Positions 25,383-34,763 of a stretch of DNA of 64,000 bases are shown one piece after another; the stretch's first letter is position 1; every line of letters begins with the position of its first letter. A program made the translations under genes and the position numbers. Origin of the DNA: Antarctobacter sediminis (lineage in GTDB: Bacteria > Pseudomonadota > Alphaproteobacteria > Rhodobacterales > Rhodobacteraceae); assembly GCF_019218285.1 (NCBI RefSeq), contig NZ_JAHUZG010000002.1, positions 682,001-746,000 on the forward strand, given 5' to 3'. The notes under the pieces are model-generated. The model was not told where the DNA came from, searched no databases, and was given only the letters and a program-made list of their open reading frames with translations.

Positions 25383-27397
25383 TGCAGGCAATCGCGGTCA
25401 AGACCGATTTCCCCCGCAAGGTGCGCGAAATCGAAAACACATGGATCCCCATGCCCGACGGTACACGGCTGGCGGCGCGGATCTGGCTACCCGAAGATGC
25501 CGAGGACAATCCCGTTCCGGCGATCCTTGAATACCTGCCTTACCGCAAGCGCGACGGCACGGTGGAGCGCGATCACCTCACGCACCCTTATTTCGCAGGT
25601 CACGGATATGCCGGCGTGCGCGTGGACATGCGCGGCAGCGGTGACAGCGAAGGTGTCTGCCTTGGTGAATACCTGTTGCAGGAACAGGATGATGCGCTGG
25701 CGGTGATCGACTGGCTGGCCGCCCAGCCCTGGTGTTCCGGCAAGGTGGGCATGATCGGCATCAGCTGGGGCGGTTTCAACGGTCTACAGGTCGCCGCGCG
25801 CCAGCCCAAGGCACTGGGCGCGGTGATTTCGCTCTGCTCGACCGATGATCGCTATGCCGACGACATCCATTTCATGGGTGGCGCCATGTTGACGGACAAG
25901 CTGGCTTGGGGCGCCACCGCCTTTGCCATTGCCAACACGCCCCCCGACCCTGAAATCGTCGGCGACCGTTGGCGGGACATGTGGGTGCAACGGCTGGAAA
26001 ACAACGGGCTGTGGTTCCTTGACTGGGTGCGCCACCAGCGCCGCGATGACCTTTACCGCCATGGTTCCATCTGCGAGGACTATGCCGCCGTGCAGGTGCC
26101 CGTCTACGCGGTGGGCGGGTACGCGGACGGTTACACCAACCCGATCTTTCGCATGATGCAGAACCTGTCCTGCCCGCGAAAGGCGTTGGTCGGTCCATGG
26201 GCGCACAAATACCCGCATTTCGCCACGCCCGAACCGCGTATCGGCTTTTTGCAGGAATGCCTGCGCTGGTGGGATCAGCACCTGAAAGGCATCGACACCG
26301 GCATCATGGAGGAACCCATGATCCGGGCATGGGTGCAGGAACCAACCGCCCCCAGCCCCGAGTCCACGGAACGGCCGGGACGCTGGATTTCGGCAGCCGG
26401 ATGGCCATCTGCCGCAACGCGGGAAACCGTGCTGCATGTGACGCCGGACGAATTGTCGGAAACAGCTTCCGACGCAGCCGTCCAGATCGACTGCCCGGAA
26501 AACGCGGGCCACGCGGCACAGACGTGGTGCATGTATGGTGCCGATCCCGACGGCCCTCTGGATCAGAACCGCGAAGCGGGGCGCATGGCATTCTTTGAAA
26601 CCGCGCCACTGGATCAGGATCTGGAAATCTTCGGCTTTCCCATGCTGCATGTGAAGGCGGCCAGCGATGTGCCACAGGCCAACCTTGCCGCCGTGTTGTC
26701 GCTGGTGGCCCCGGACGGGCGCGCCACGCTGGTCAGCTTTGGCACGCTGAACCTGACCCATCGCAATGGACACGCCACCCCTGAGCCGCTGCCACCCGGA
26801 CAGGCCGTGGAGGCGGTGCTGCAACTGAACGTTATCGGTCAGCGGATTCCGGCGGGCTATCGCCTGCGCCTTGCCTTGTCACAGGCCTACTGGCCGCTGA
26901 TCTTCCCCTCGCCGCAAAAGGCGCGCCTGACCCTGACCAAGGCACGGCTTGTCCTGCCCAGCCATGATCCCGCACAGGACGGGCCGGCGCTGGCCCCCTT
27001 TGATCCGCCCGAGGGGGCGGCCCCGCTGGAGGCAGAGGTGCTGCGGCCGGGGTCCGGCCATCGCACCCTGACGCTGGACTATCCCACCGGGCTCGAAACC
27101 TACACGCGCTACGGCGATACCGGTGAAAGCCTGCACAAGCACACCGGCATCACCGTGCATTACGAAAACGAGGATCGGTTCGAAATGCATCCCGACGATC
27201 CCAATTCCGCCCGGGCGACCTGTCGCTGGACGAAACACTATCGCCGCGACGACTGGCTGGCCGAGCTTGACGCCTCGGTCACGGTCGAGGCGCTGCGCGA
27301 CGTCTGGCGTGTCACCGCACGGCTGGAGGCCCGCGATGCCAATGGCACGGTATTGGCCCGCGACTGGAACGAAGACATCCCCCGAGATCACGTCTGA
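25382..27397 (+). CDS. CocE/NonD-family hydrolase (peptidase S15 type), third paralogue
   Basis: A 671-residue cytoplasmic serine hydrolase with Ser128 in MIGISWGGFN, the Asp in VGGYADGYTN and the His in GPWAHKYPHFA, so the triad is complete. The PepX_C-like C-terminal domain contains LNLTHRNGHA and QAYWPLIFPSPQKARLTL, closely matching the second paralogue, so the two arose by duplication and diverged. The start is the ATG at 25382, which overlaps the previous stop. Substrate could be an ester, amide or short peptide delivered by the upstream importer. Confidence 0.88.
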   Translation: MQAIAVKTDFPRKVREIENTWIPMPDGTRLAARIWLPEDAEDNPVPAILEYLPYRKRDGTVERDHLTHPYFAGHGYAGVRVDMRGSGDSEGVCLGEYLLQEQDDALAVIDWLAAQPWCSGKVGMIGISWGGFNGLQVAARQPKALGAVISLCSTDDRYADDIHFMGGAMLTDKLAWGATAFAIANTPPDPEIVGDRWRDMWVQRLENNGLWFLDWVRHQRRDDLYRHGSICEDYAAVQVPVYAVGGYADGYTNPIFRMMQNLSCPRKALVGPWAHKYPHFATPEPRIGFLQECLRWWDQHLKGIDTGIMEEPMIRAWVQEPTAPSPESTERPGRWISAAGWPSAATRETVLHVTPDELSETASDAAVQIDCPENAGHAAQTWCMYGADPDGPLDQNREAGRMAFFETAPLDQDLEIFGFPMLHVKAASDVPQANLAAVLSLVAPDGRATLVSFGTLNLTHRNGHATPEPLPPGQAVEAVLQLNVIGQRIPAGYRLRLALSQAYWPLIFPSPQKARLTLTKARLVLPSHDPAQDGPALAPFDPPEGAAPLEAEVLRPGSGHRTLTLDYPTGLETYTRYGDTGESLHKHTGITVHYENEDRFEMHPDDPNSARATCRWTKHYRRDDWLAELDASVTVEALRDVWRVTARLEARDANGTVLARDWNEDIPRDHV

Positions 27398-27407
27398 GGA
27401 GACTGAC

Positions 27408-28265
27408 ATGGCCGTATTTCCCGGCTTCGGCGACAAGGCCGAATTTCACCAACTGACCACCAAGGACGGCGTGACCATGCGCGTCGTGATCGAAGGCACC
27501 GGCCCAAGCGTGGTTTTCGTCCCCGGCGGCGACCAGGTGGCCGACGCCTATTCGCAGCAGTTCGCGCGCCTGACCGACCGTTACCGCTGTATCTCTTTCG
27601 ATCCGCGCGGCGCCGGTGACACCAAGGCCCCGCCGCCGCCCTGGACCATGGCGGATTACGCCCGGGACTGCGCCGCGGTGATCGACGCCTTCTGCGATGG
27701 CAAGGCCGTTGTCACGGGCCTGTCGCTGGGCGGGTTGGTCACGCAGGCCACGGCGATCGATTTCCCCGACAAGGTGCAACTGGCGATCCCCATGGGCACC
27801 GCCGCCTATATCGACGGCTTCACCCGCGACTGGATGCAGGCCGAGATCGACCTGCGCCGCCAAGGGATCAAACTTCCCGATTATTTCCTTGCCCCGCATT
27901 ACGCGGCCTATGCCTTTCCGGCCAAGGCGCTGCACGACCCCGAACTTTGGGCGCAGGTCAAGGAAAGCTATACCGAACGGTTCCGCGACCGCGATCCGCA
28001 GGACACCATCGACCAATGGCAGGCCTGCCTCGATTTCGACTGCCGCGAACAGCTCAAGACCTGCCCGGTGCCGTTCCACGTCATCTCTTTCTCCGAGGAC
28101 GTGCAGACTGCGCCCTCCATGTGCAAGGTGGTCTCGGACCTCGCGCCCAACGGCACCTTCCATGAGATCCCGGGCCTTGGCCACGTCTCGCTGGTCAGGC
28201 ACAAGCCCGAGGTCGTCGCCGCCAAGCTGCGCGAAATCCTCGACGACGTGCTGGCCCCTGCCTGA
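27408..28265 (+). CDS. alpha/beta-fold hydrolase
   Basis: A 285-residue single-domain alpha/beta hydrolase, unrelated in detail to the S15 proteins. The oxyanion region is VVFVPGGDQVADAY, the nucleophile elbow is GLSLGG (Ser106), and the catalytic His is in GLGHVSLVRH near the C-terminus. The acid is probably the Asp in SFSEDVQT. It starts at 27408 behind GAGGAGA and continues the operon, with only a 10-bp gap after the third S15 gene. It could be an esterase, lactonase or amidase for a breakdown product; the activity is unknown. Confidence 0.85.
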   Translation: MAVFPGFGDKAEFHQLTTKDGVTMRVVIEGTGPSVVFVPGGDQVADAYSQQFARLTDRYRCISFDPRGAGDTKAPPPPWTMADYARDCAAVIDAFCDGKAVVTGLSLGGLVTQATAIDFPDKVQLAIPMGTAAYIDGFTRDWMQAEIDLRRQGIKLPDYFLAPHYAAYAFPAKALHDPELWAQVKESYTERFRDRDPQDTIDQWQACLDFDCREQLKTCPVPFHVISFSEDVQTAPSMCKVVSDLAPNGTFHEIPGLGHVSLVRHKPEVVAAKLREILDDVLAPA

Positions 28266-28271
28266 CACCTC

Positions 28272-29720
28272 ATGCCAAGGATTGCGATTGCCGGGTTTCA
28301 ACATGAAACCAACAGCTTTGGCATCGGTCGTGCCGGGCTGACCGAGTTCGAGATGGCCGACAGCTGGCCCGGCCTTCTGACCGGGCCGGATGTGATCCCC
28401 GGCACGCAGGGCATGAACCTGCCCATCGCGGGGTTTGCCGCTGCCGCTCAGGCGGCAGGGGCGGACCTGTTCCCGATCCTGTGGTGCGCGGCAGAACCTT
28501 CGGGCCTTGTCACCGACGAGGCCTTTGACACCATCGCGGGCCGCATTGTCACCGCGCTGGGCCAAGCCGGGCCGCTGGATGGTCTCTACCTCGACCTGCA
28601 TGGCGCGATGATCACCGACAGTCATGACGACGGCGAAGCCGCCCTGCTGGAACGCGTCCGGGCCGTTACCGGCCCGAACCTGCCCATCGTTGTCAGCCTC
28701 GACATGCACGCCAATGTCTCGCCCCCCTTCGTGGCGCTGGCCGATGAGGTCTGCATCTATCGGACCTATCCGCACCTCGACATGGCGTTGACCGGCGCGC
28801 GTTCGTGGGACCGACTGTTACCGCTGTTGCAGGGGACGCGCCCCGCCAAGGCCTTTCGCCCCGCGCCATTTCTCGTGCCGCTCCATGCTCAGAACACAGG
28901 CAGCGACCCGGCGCGCAGCCTTTACGCCGGACTGACCGACACGGCGGACGCACATGTCGAACTGGCCTTTGGCTTTACTGCCGGGGACACGCCGCACACC
29001 GGCCCCTCAGTCATCGCCCACGCCCCCACGCAGGCCAAGGCAGATGCGCTTGCCGACGACACCCTAAGCCGCCTGATCGCCGCCGAAATGGCGTTCGACG
29101 CAACACTGGCCCGCCCCGCTGCTGCGGTGGCCCGCGCCATGAGCGCGACAGGCGACAAACCCGTTGTCCTTGCCGATGTGCAGGACAACCCCGGCGCGGG
29201 TGCCTCATCGGACACGACCGGCGTTCTGCACGCGCTGGTCGAGGCTGGGGCGCAGGGCGCGCTGCTGGGCCTGATGCACGACCCCGAGATGGCGCTCCGC
29301 GCGCATGAGGCCGGTCTGGGCGCGGAAATCTCTGGCGCGCTGGGCGGAAAATCGGGCGTCCCCGGCGACAGGCCCTTTGCCGGCCGGTTCCGTGTCGAAA
29401 CGCTCAGCGACGGCAACGTGCGCTATACCGGAGAGATGTACGGCGGCGGTGTCGCCACGCTTGGCCCCGCCTGCGCGCTGCGCATCCTTGATACCCCGGC
29501 TGAGGTGACGGTGGTGGTGACAAGCATCCGCAACCAATGCCTTGACCTGGCGCAGTTCACGCATTTCGGGCTGAGCCCCGCCACCGCCCGCATCGTCGTG
29601 GTCAAAAGCACCGCGCATTTCCGGGCCGATTTCGAACCCATCGCCTCCGAGGTGATCTGCGTCGCTGCTCCGGGTCTCTTTCCCTGCGAAAGTGCCGCGC
29701 TGGGCAATCGCAAGCCCTGA
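28272..29720 (+). CDS. M81-family metallopeptidase, MlrC-like (microcystinase C family)
   Basis: A 482-residue protein of the M81 family, whose founding member MlrC finishes degradation of the cyclic peptide microcystin. N-terminal motifs are RIAIAGFQHETNSF, YLDLHGAMITDSHDDGEA and VVSLDMHANVS, which contain the predicted zinc ligands (His, Asp). The C-terminal domain carries DNPGAGASSDTTGVL. It is the last gene of the operon, 6 bp after the alpha/beta hydrolase. M81 proteins are common outside microcystin degraders, so a general role on peptide-like or hydantoin-like compounds is equally possible. Confidence 0.88.
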   Translation: MPRIAIAGFQHETNSFGIGRAGLTEFEMADSWPGLLTGPDVIPGTQGMNLPIAGFAAAAQAAGADLFPILWCAAEPSGLVTDEAFDTIAGRIVTALGQAGPLDGLYLDLHGAMITDSHDDGEAALLERVRAVTGPNLPIVVSLDMHANVSPPFVALADEVCIYRTYPHLDMALTGARSWDRLLPLLQGTRPAKAFRPAPFLVPLHAQNTGSDPARSLYAGLTDTADAHVELAFGFTAGDTPHTGPSVIAHAPTQAKADALADDTLSRLIAAEMAFDATLARPAAAVARAMSATGDKPVVLADVQDNPGAGASSDTTGVLHALVEAGAQGALLGLMHDPEMALRAHEAGLGAEISGALGGKSGVPGDRPFAGRFRVETLSDGNVRYTGEMYGGGVATLGPACALRILDTPAEVTVVVTSIRNQCLDLAQFTHFGLSPATARIVVVKSTAHFRADFEPIASEVICVAAPGLFPCESAALGNRKP

Positions 29721-29726
29721 CACCTT

Positions 29727-29752
29727 GCAGACCGCCGCCGAAGGGGGTCTGC
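29727..29752 (+). terminator. hairpin after the M81 gene
   Basis: A perfect 7-bp stem GCAGACC/GGTCTGC with a 12-base loop lies 7 bases after the stop of the last operon gene. No long T-run follows, so it may be a weak or Rho-assisted terminator. Confidence 0.45.
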
Positions 29753-29776
29753 GAAACGCTTGGTCTTGGCAAGAAA

Positions 29777-29853
29777 TGGCGATCCCTGAAGGACTCGAAC
29801 CCTCAACCTGCTGATTAGAAGTCAGCTGCTCTATCCAGTTGAGCTAAGGGACC
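29777..29853 (-). tRNA. tRNA-Arg, anticodon UCU
   Basis: Read on the minus strand, the 77-nt sequence folds as a cloverleaf: a 7-bp acceptor stem GGTCCCT/AGGGATC (one G-U pair), a D-arm AGCTCAACTGGATAGAGC, anticodon stem GCTGA/TCAGC around the loop CTTCTAA (anticodon TCT), and T-arm loop TTCGAGT. Discriminator G and an encoded CCA end the gene. It decodes AGA/AGG arginine codons, which are rare in this GC-rich genome. It lies beside the accessory catabolic operon, but no attachment-site duplication or integrase was seen. Confidence 0.95.
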
Positions 29854-29895
29854 GCTGAACCCGGTTTTGCAGGCTTTCCCGCCGCAGGGCAAGGG

Positions 29896-30402
29896 CTACA
29901 GCGCGCGGTACATGAAAACGCTGAGAGGGTCCGGGCGATAGCTGCCGAAAGGTGGGCATTCGGAAAAGCCCTGCGACAGGTAGAGCGCCCGCGCGGCCGC
30001 AAACCCGGCGTCCGACCCGGTTTCCAGACAGGCACCGCCTGCGCCGGCCAGACGCGCCTCTGTCAACATCTGCGACAACAGAGCGTGGCCCAGGCCGCGC
30101 CCGCGCCCTGCTGCCGCCACATGCATGCTTTTCAACTCGACCACCGGACCACAACCCGCCAAGGCAGTGGGTTCATCGCCAGCAGGAACCGCCTTGAAGG
30201 CACCAACCGCCAGAACGGTCCCGGCTTCGTCACTGAGGGAAAAAACCCGCGCGCCGTCTGCCCGCAGCGCGGCCCCGGTCATCACATGACAGCTTTCTTC
30301 CGGGCTTTGCGCGCGCATGGCCGCGTGATGTGCCGCCAGCAGCGTTTCAACACCCGGTTCAGCGCCTGTGGCCTCGACCAGTTGGGGCGTCAGTGCGTCC
30401 AC
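29896..30402 (-). CDS. GNAT-family N-acetyltransferase
   Basis: A 168-residue acetyl-CoA-dependent transferase. The core strand and pyrophosphate loop are [26 protein letters not shown] (R-G-R-G-L-G), followed by [22 protein letters not shown], the usual GNAT motif B. The start is a GTG at 30402, inside the last 13 bases of the upstream NDUFS4-like gene, which suggests coupled translation. The acceptor substrate is unknown. Confidence 0.87.
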   Translation of the reverse strand: MDALTPQLVEATGAEPGVETLLAAHHAAMRAQSPEESCHVMTGAALRADGARVFSLSDEAGTVLAVGAFKAVPAGDEPTALAGCGPVVELKSMHVAAAGRGRGLGHALLSQMLTEARLAGAGGACLETGSDAGFAAARALYLSQGFSECPPFGSYRPDPLSVFMYRAL

Positions 30403-30701
30403 GCCGACCGCCGGTCCACGGCGAAATTCTCGGCGTAGCCGCGCGGGCGGATGTTGGGCTTGCGCTTTTTCGGCTCAAAGACCTGCGCCTCGATCCCATT
30501 GTCTCGGGCATAGGCAAGCGCAGCCTCTTTGCTGTCGAACCGCAGGCGCACCTGCGTCTGGGTATCCTGCGACGAGGTCCAGCCCATCAGAGGGTCAACC
30601 GACCGCGCCGAAGCCGGTGCAAACTCCAGCACCCAAACCTTGGTCTTGGCCTGCCCCGAGGACATGGCAGTCTTGGCTGGCTGATAAATGCGTGCCCGCA
30701 T
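30390..30701 (-). CDS. NDUFS4-type complex I accessory subunit (ETC complex I subunit family)
   Basis: A 103-residue homologue of the mitochondrial NDUFS4 (18 kDa) accessory subunit, which in alphaproteobacteria binds the peripheral arm of NADH:ubiquinone oxidoreductase. Typical features are the N-terminal [14 protein letters not shown], then [36 protein letters not shown] and the C-terminal [19 protein letters not shown]. The ATG at 30701 follows AGGAGG at 6 bases. The gene stands alone, away from the nuo operon, as is usual for this subunit. Confidence 0.93.
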   Translation of the reverse strand: MRARIYQPAKTAMSSGQAKTKVWVLEFAPASARSVDPLMGWTSSQDTQTQVRLRFDSKEAALAYARDNGIEAQVFEPKKRKPNIRPRGYAENFAVDRRSAWTH

Positions 30702-31114
30702 GGCGCACCTCCTGTCACTAAGCCTCTTTCTGCGCGATATGCCGCGACGACACAAGCAGCGCAAGCGCGCCCTTTGTCACATTTTTTCGGTGCAGGGATG
30801 ACGAAGGAGGCAAGCAGGCCAAGACCCGCATCGGGCCGCGGGGAGCGAGGGGTGGGTGTGTGCGGACCAGAACGCGGGTTCAGGGCACTGCTTGCTATCC
30901 AAAAAGGTACATTTCAGCCTAAGTTGACGCAATGTTAACCTAGATTGACGAATTCGGCCCGGGCGGTAAGAAGCCTTCGAAACTCCGGGCAACCACCTGA
31001 AACCAATTACAAACCCGCGCCCAACAGAAAATTTCGCCACTGCGCGACATTGGTCTTATTGGCGCGGCTTCCCGATTCTTTTCGGTTGTTTCGTCAACTA
31101 TCTTGCCCGCAAGA
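30702..31114. other. 413-bp intergenic region without a convincing gene
   Basis: No ORF here has the composition or ribosome-binding site of a gene; an 87-codon minus frame (31040-30777) is basic and disordered and looks spurious. The region should carry the promoter of the NDUFS4-like gene. A tandem imperfect repeat, CCTAAGTTGACGCAAT (30918-30933) and CCTAGATTGACGAATT (30939-30954), is spaced 21 bp start to start, about two helical turns. Confidence 0.6.
30918..30954. repeat. tandem 16-bp direct repeat, 21-bp period, possible tandem operator
   Basis: CCTAAGTTGACGCAAT and CCTAGATTGACGAATT match at 13 of 16 positions and lie two helical turns apart, as paired binding sites do. They are 217 bp upstream of the NDUFS4-like gene and downstream of the STAS-like gene. 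The binding protein is unknown. Confidence 0.35.
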
Positions 31115-31564
31115 TCACCCCAGAAGCCAGTCTACCAGCTCTTCGAGGCTGTACGATACGGCCAGATTCTCCTGATCTTCGAAATTATAGCCGCTGGCGG
31201 TTCCCTGAAACATTCGGAGCGTGCCAAAGCCCATGTCGCTGTCCACGAGATACCCGCGCCTGATACCTTTGCGGCCCGGGAACCGGGGGATGATAAAGGC
31301 GTGGGTCCGGAATTCAGACGAACCATAGGCCGCAAAATCATGGCCTCTGAAATCCCACAAGGTTGGCAAATCCGCACCAAAGCGGGGATCTTCAACAACG
31401 CAATGCATTGCCTCGGCCAATTCGTCACGTGTCAGGTAGCCATGCGGACGCCCGCGCAACAGGCGACGGCCATTTCCCAATCTCCAGACCATCAGGTCCA
31501 CGCTGCCCGCAGCCCCGTCGATCCGCGCCGTTGCCTCGGTCTTGCAATCCGGCACCCTGCCCAT
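31115..31564 (-). CDS. conserved hypothetical protein, possible SpoIIAA/STAS-like fold
   Basis: A 149-residue soluble protein with alternating strands and helices: VDLMVWRLGNGRRLLRGRP, TRDELAEAMHCVVEDPRFGA, LPTLWDFRGHDFAAYGSSE, and C-terminal SYSLEELVDWLLG. The phrase dPRF..dLPTLWDFRG is reminiscent of STAS-like proteins of unknown role. The ATG at 31564 is preferred over longer frames because AAGGA lies upstream and the extension runs into the uvrB promoter region. It is divergent from uvrB. Function is unassigned. Confidence 0.7.
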   Translation of the reverse strand: MGRVPDCKTEATARIDGAAGSVDLMVWRLGNGRRLLRGRPHGYLTRDELAEAMHCVVEDPRFGADLPTLWDFRGHDFAAYGSSEFRTHAFIIPRFPGRKGIRRGYLVDSDMGFGTLRMFQGTASGYNFEDQENLAVSYSLEELVDWLLG

Positions 31565-31765
31565 CGCCCCTGTCCTTTCCGGCCCCGACCAGGTTGCGAT
31601 GCGTCGAGGCTTGCCCCAACTATAGAAAACTACCGCATAGGTTGAAAGCTGTTTGATGTCGATAACATCAGGAAAGGTAAACGCCACTCCGCCCGCTGGA
31701 TTTCGGACCTCCCCTTGTCGCCCACCACCTTGCGCGACATATTCCACACGGAACGGAGCCTCCCC

Positions 31766-33967
31766 ATGCACAACAATTCCCCCGAACAGATGCCCGCCTT
31801 GCTGCACGCACCGGCGCCCGATGTCCGCGAGCGCGAAAAGCTCGAAGGCGGCAAGCAGTTTGTCATGCATACGGAATTCTCGGCCGCCGGCGACCAGCCC
31901 ACCGCCATCGCCGAGCTGTCCTCGGGCGTGAACAATGGCGAACGTGATCAGGTGCTGCTGGGCGCGACCGGCACCGGCAAGACCTTCACCATGGCCAAGG
32001 TAATCGAGGAAACCCAGCGCCCGGCGATCATCCTTGCCCCGAACAAGACCCTGGCCGCGCAGCTATATGGCGAGTTCAAGGGCTTTTTCCCCGACAACGC
32101 CGTCGAGTATTTCGTCAGCTACTATGACTACTACCAACCCGAGGCCTACGTGCCGCGCTCGGACACCTATATCGAGAAGGAAAGCCAGATCAACGAACAG
32201 ATCGACCGGATGCGCCACTCGGCCACCCGGGCGCTTTTGGAACGCGACGACGTGATCATCGTCGCCTCGGTGTCCTGCATCTACGGTATCGGTTCGGTCG
32301 AAACCTATGGTGCCATGACGCAGGATCTGCATTCGGGCCGCGAATACGAAATGCGCAAGGTCATGGCCGATCTGGTGGCGCAGCAGTATCGCCGAAACGA
32401 TCAGGCCTTTCAGCGCGGCTCGTTCCGGGTGCGCGGCGATTCGCTCGAAGTCTGGCCCGCCCACCTCGAGGATCGTGCCTGGAAGCTGTCCTTTTTTGGC
32501 GAGGAACTGGAGTCGATCACCGAGTTCGACCCGCTCACCGGTCAAAAGACCGACAGTTTCGACCGCATCCGCATCTACGCCAACAGCCACTACGTGACCC
32601 CGCGCCCGACCATGCAGCAGGCCGTGATCGGCATCAAAAAGGAACTGCGCCAGCGGCTCGACCAACTGGTTGGCGAAGGCAAGCTGCTGGAGGCGCAGCG
32701 GCTGGAACAGCGCACCAATTTTGACCTCGAAATGCTGGAGGCGACCGGCGTCTGCAACGGGATCGAGAACTATTCGCGTTATCTGACCGGCCGCGCGCCG
32801 GGCGAACCGCCGCCCACGCTGTTCGAATTCATCCCCGACAATGCCATCGTCTTTGCCGACGAAAGCCACGTCAGCGTGCCGCAGATCGGCGGCATGTACC
32901 GGGGGGACTATCGCCGCAAGTTCACGCTGGCCGAACATGGTTTTCGCCTGCCCTCCTGCATGGACAACCGCCCCCTCAAATTCGAGGAATGGGACGCCAT
33001 GCGACCGCAGTCGGTTTTTGTCTCGGCCACCCCCGCCGCATGGGAGCTGGAACAATCGGGCGGCGTCTTTACCGAACAGGTCATCCGCCCCACCGGCCTT
33101 TTGGACCCCGAGGTCGAGATCCGCCCGGTCGAGATGCAGGTCGACGATCTGCTGGACGAAGTGCGCAAGGTCACGGCGGCGGGCTACCGGACGCTGGCCA
33201 CAACGCTGACCAAACGCATGGCCGAGGATCTGACCGAATACATGCATGAACAGGGGATCAAGGTCCGCTACATGCACTCCGACATCGACACGATAGAGCG
33301 GATCGAAATCCTCCGCGACCTGCGCCTTGGCGCCTTCGACGTGCTGGTGGGGATCAACCTGCTGCGCGAGGGTCTGGATATTCCCGAATGCGGGCTGGTC
33401 GCCATTCTGGACGCGGACAAAGAAGGTTTCCTGCGGTCGGAAACCTCGCTGATCCAGACCATCGGGCGCGCCGCGCGGAACGCCGATGGCCGCGTCATCA
33501 TGTATGCCGACCGCATCACCGGCTCGATGGAACGCGCCCTGGCCGAGACCAACCGCCGCCGCGAAAAGCAGATCGCCTATAACGAGGAACACGGCATCAC
33601 GCCCGCGACGGTCAAGAAGAACGTCGATGACATCCTTGCGGGCCTCTATCAGGGCGACGTGGACATGAACCGCGTGACCGCCACCATCGACCCGGCCCGT
33701 CAGGGCGCCAACCTGCAAGCCGTTCTGGACGGGTTGCGCACCGACATGCGCAAGGCCGCCGAGAACCTCGAGTTCGAAGAGGCCGCCCGCCTACGGGACG
33801 AGATCAAGAGGTTGGAGGCGGTCGATCTGGCGGTCTCGGACGACCCTCTGGCCCGTCAACAGGCGGTCGAGAAGGCATCAGCCGACGCCGTCAAAGCCAA
33901 GGGCCGGTCGACAGCGGGGAAACCGGGCCAGCGTGGCGGTAATGTGAAAAGGCGGAAGAAGGGGTAA
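31766..33967 (+). CDS. uvrB: excinuclease ABC subunit B
   Basis: The DNA-damage verification helicase of nucleotide excision repair, working with UvrA and UvrC. The 733-residue protein shows Walker A GATGTGKT (residues 66-73), the beta-hairpin [21 protein letters not shown], the helicase motif [19 protein letters not shown], motif V/VI segments [16 protein letters not shown] and [13 protein letters not shown], and the C-terminal UVR domain ([17 protein letters not shown]). A Lys/Arg-rich tail ends the protein. The ATG at 31766 follows GGAG. I found no GTTC-N7-GTTC LexA box in the 200-bp upstream region. An AT-rich nuclease gene begins 5 bases after its stop. Confidence 0.98.
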   Translation: MHNNSPEQMPALLHAPAPDVREREKLEGGKQFVMHTEFSAAGDQPTAIAELSSGVNNGERDQVLLGATGTGKTFTMAKVIEETQRPAIILAPNKTLAAQLYGEFKGFFPDNAVEYFVSYYDYYQPEAYVPRSDTYIEKESQINEQIDRMRHSATRALLERDDVIIVASVSCIYGIGSVETYGAMTQDLHSGREYEMRKVMADLVAQQYRRNDQAFQRGSFRVRGDSLEVWPAHLEDRAWKLSFFGEELESITEFDPLTGQKTDSFDRIRIYANSHYVTPRPTMQQAVIGIKKELRQRLDQLVGEGKLLEAQRLEQRTNFDLEMLEATGVCNGIENYSRYLTGRAPGEPPPTLFEFIPDNAIVFADESHVSVPQIGGMYRGDYRRKFTLAEHGFRLPSCMDNRPLKFEEWDAMRPQSVFVSATPAAWELEQSGGVFTEQVIRPTGLLDPEVEIRPVEMQVDDLLDEVRKVTAAGYRTLATTLTKRMAEDLTEYMHEQGIKVRYMHSDIDTIERIEILRDLRLGAFDVLVGINLLREGLDIPECGLVAILDADKEGFLRSETSLIQTIGRAARNADGRVIMYADRITGSMERALAETNRRREKQIAYNEEHGITPATVKKNVDDILAGLYQGDVDMNRVTATIDPARQGANLQAVLDGLRTDMRKAAENLEFEEAARLRDEIKRLEAVDLAVSDDPLARQQAVEKASADAVKAKGRSTAGKPGQRGGNVKRRKKG

Positions 33968-33971
33968 GGGA

Positions 33972-34763
33972 ATGCCAGTTTACGATCGCCCTACAAAAGA
34001 ACTGATGCGCGAGTGGGCCGCAGGTTGCCTAAAAAAAGGAGAGCAATTCTCAAAAATTGATGCCGTGGAATGGTTCAAAGAAAACTATCCAAAAATAAAA
34101 CCAGGCACGGTAGAGATGCATGTCGAGGTTATGTCCACGAATAATGGCCGCATCAGGAAGCATCATAAATCTGTCTACGCGGGGTCAGGTCATGACCTAT
34201 TTTTCAAAATTGGCCCCAACCGCTTCAGGTTGGCAGATCCAACTACTGACCCCGAGCCAATATACGACACCCAACAGGATCGGGAAGAACAGGAAGAAAG
34301 ATCTCTTCGTCCACAGGATGAAGAAACAATTGTTGAACAACTTGACGATCAAACCCTCGATGCAGCATCGCAATTCGCCTATGAACGAGACTTACAGAAT
34401 TTTCTCGTAAAAGATCTTGAACGACTCGAAACAGGATTGCGCCTCTACCGCGAAGAAGACGATGATGGACTTGTCGGCGTAGAGTTTGTTGTAGGCGGTC
34501 GTCGAATAGACATTCTTGGTGTAGATGCCGAGGACAGACTCGTAGTGATAGAACTCAAAGTCGGCAACACATATGACCGCGTTGCGGGCCAATTGGCGCG
34601 CTATATGGGATGGATCAAGGAAAACTTCCGCCCCGAAAAAGAGGTTCGCGGAATCATTGTGGCCAACAAGATATCGGACGACCTCAGACTCGCTTGTTCG
34701 ATGATAGAGAATGTCGACTTGGTTGAATATGAGATCAATTTCAACGTCCGGAGAATAAAATAG
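33972..34763 (+). CDS. NucS-like PD-(D/E)XK nuclease with N-terminal DUF7669-like domain, probably acquired
   Basis: A 263-residue protein. Residues 1-95 form a helical/winged domain (LMREWAAGCLKKGEQFSKID, PGTVEMHVEVMSTNN) like those fused to restriction-type enzymes. Residues 135-263 resemble the C-terminal nuclease domain of NucS: E139 in YERDLQNF, D180 in RIDILGV, E194-L-K196 in VVIELK, and Q207 in GQLARYMGWI, a complete PD-(D/E)XK site. Base composition is clearly AT-richer than both neighbours, and codon use differs, which indicates horizontal transfer. It starts 5 bases after uvrB and may be read through from it. A restriction or DNA-repair role is inference. Confidence 0.75.
   Translation: MPVYDRPTKELMREWAAGCLKKGEQFSKIDAVEWFKENYPKIKPGTVEMHVEVMSTNNGRIRKHHKSVYAGSGHDLFFKIGPNRFRLADPTTDPEPIYDTQQDREEQEERSLRPQDEETIVEQLDDQTLDAASQFAYERDLQNFLVKDLERLETGLRLYREEDDDGLVGVEFVVGGRRIDILGVDAEDRLVVIELKVGNTYDRVAGQLARYMGWIKENFRPEKEVRGIIVANKISDDLRLACSMIENVDLVEYEINFNVRRIK

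Noticed and set aside
29777..29853. tRNA-Arg as an integration site for the neighbouring accessory island
   Set aside because: I saw no direct repeat of the tRNA 3' end and no integrase in the window; xerC is the housekeeping recombinase.
30777..31040. 87-codon minus-strand ORF in the gene-free region
   Set aside because: No ribosome-binding site and a product without hydrophobic core or motif.
31565..31765. LexA (SOS) box before uvrB
   Set aside because: No GTTC-N7-GTTC or GAAC-N7-GAAC was found in the upstream region.
32063..33718. 551-codon minus-strand ORF opposite uvrB
   Set aside because: Exactly antisense to conserved UvrB motifs, no ribosome-binding site, no fold.
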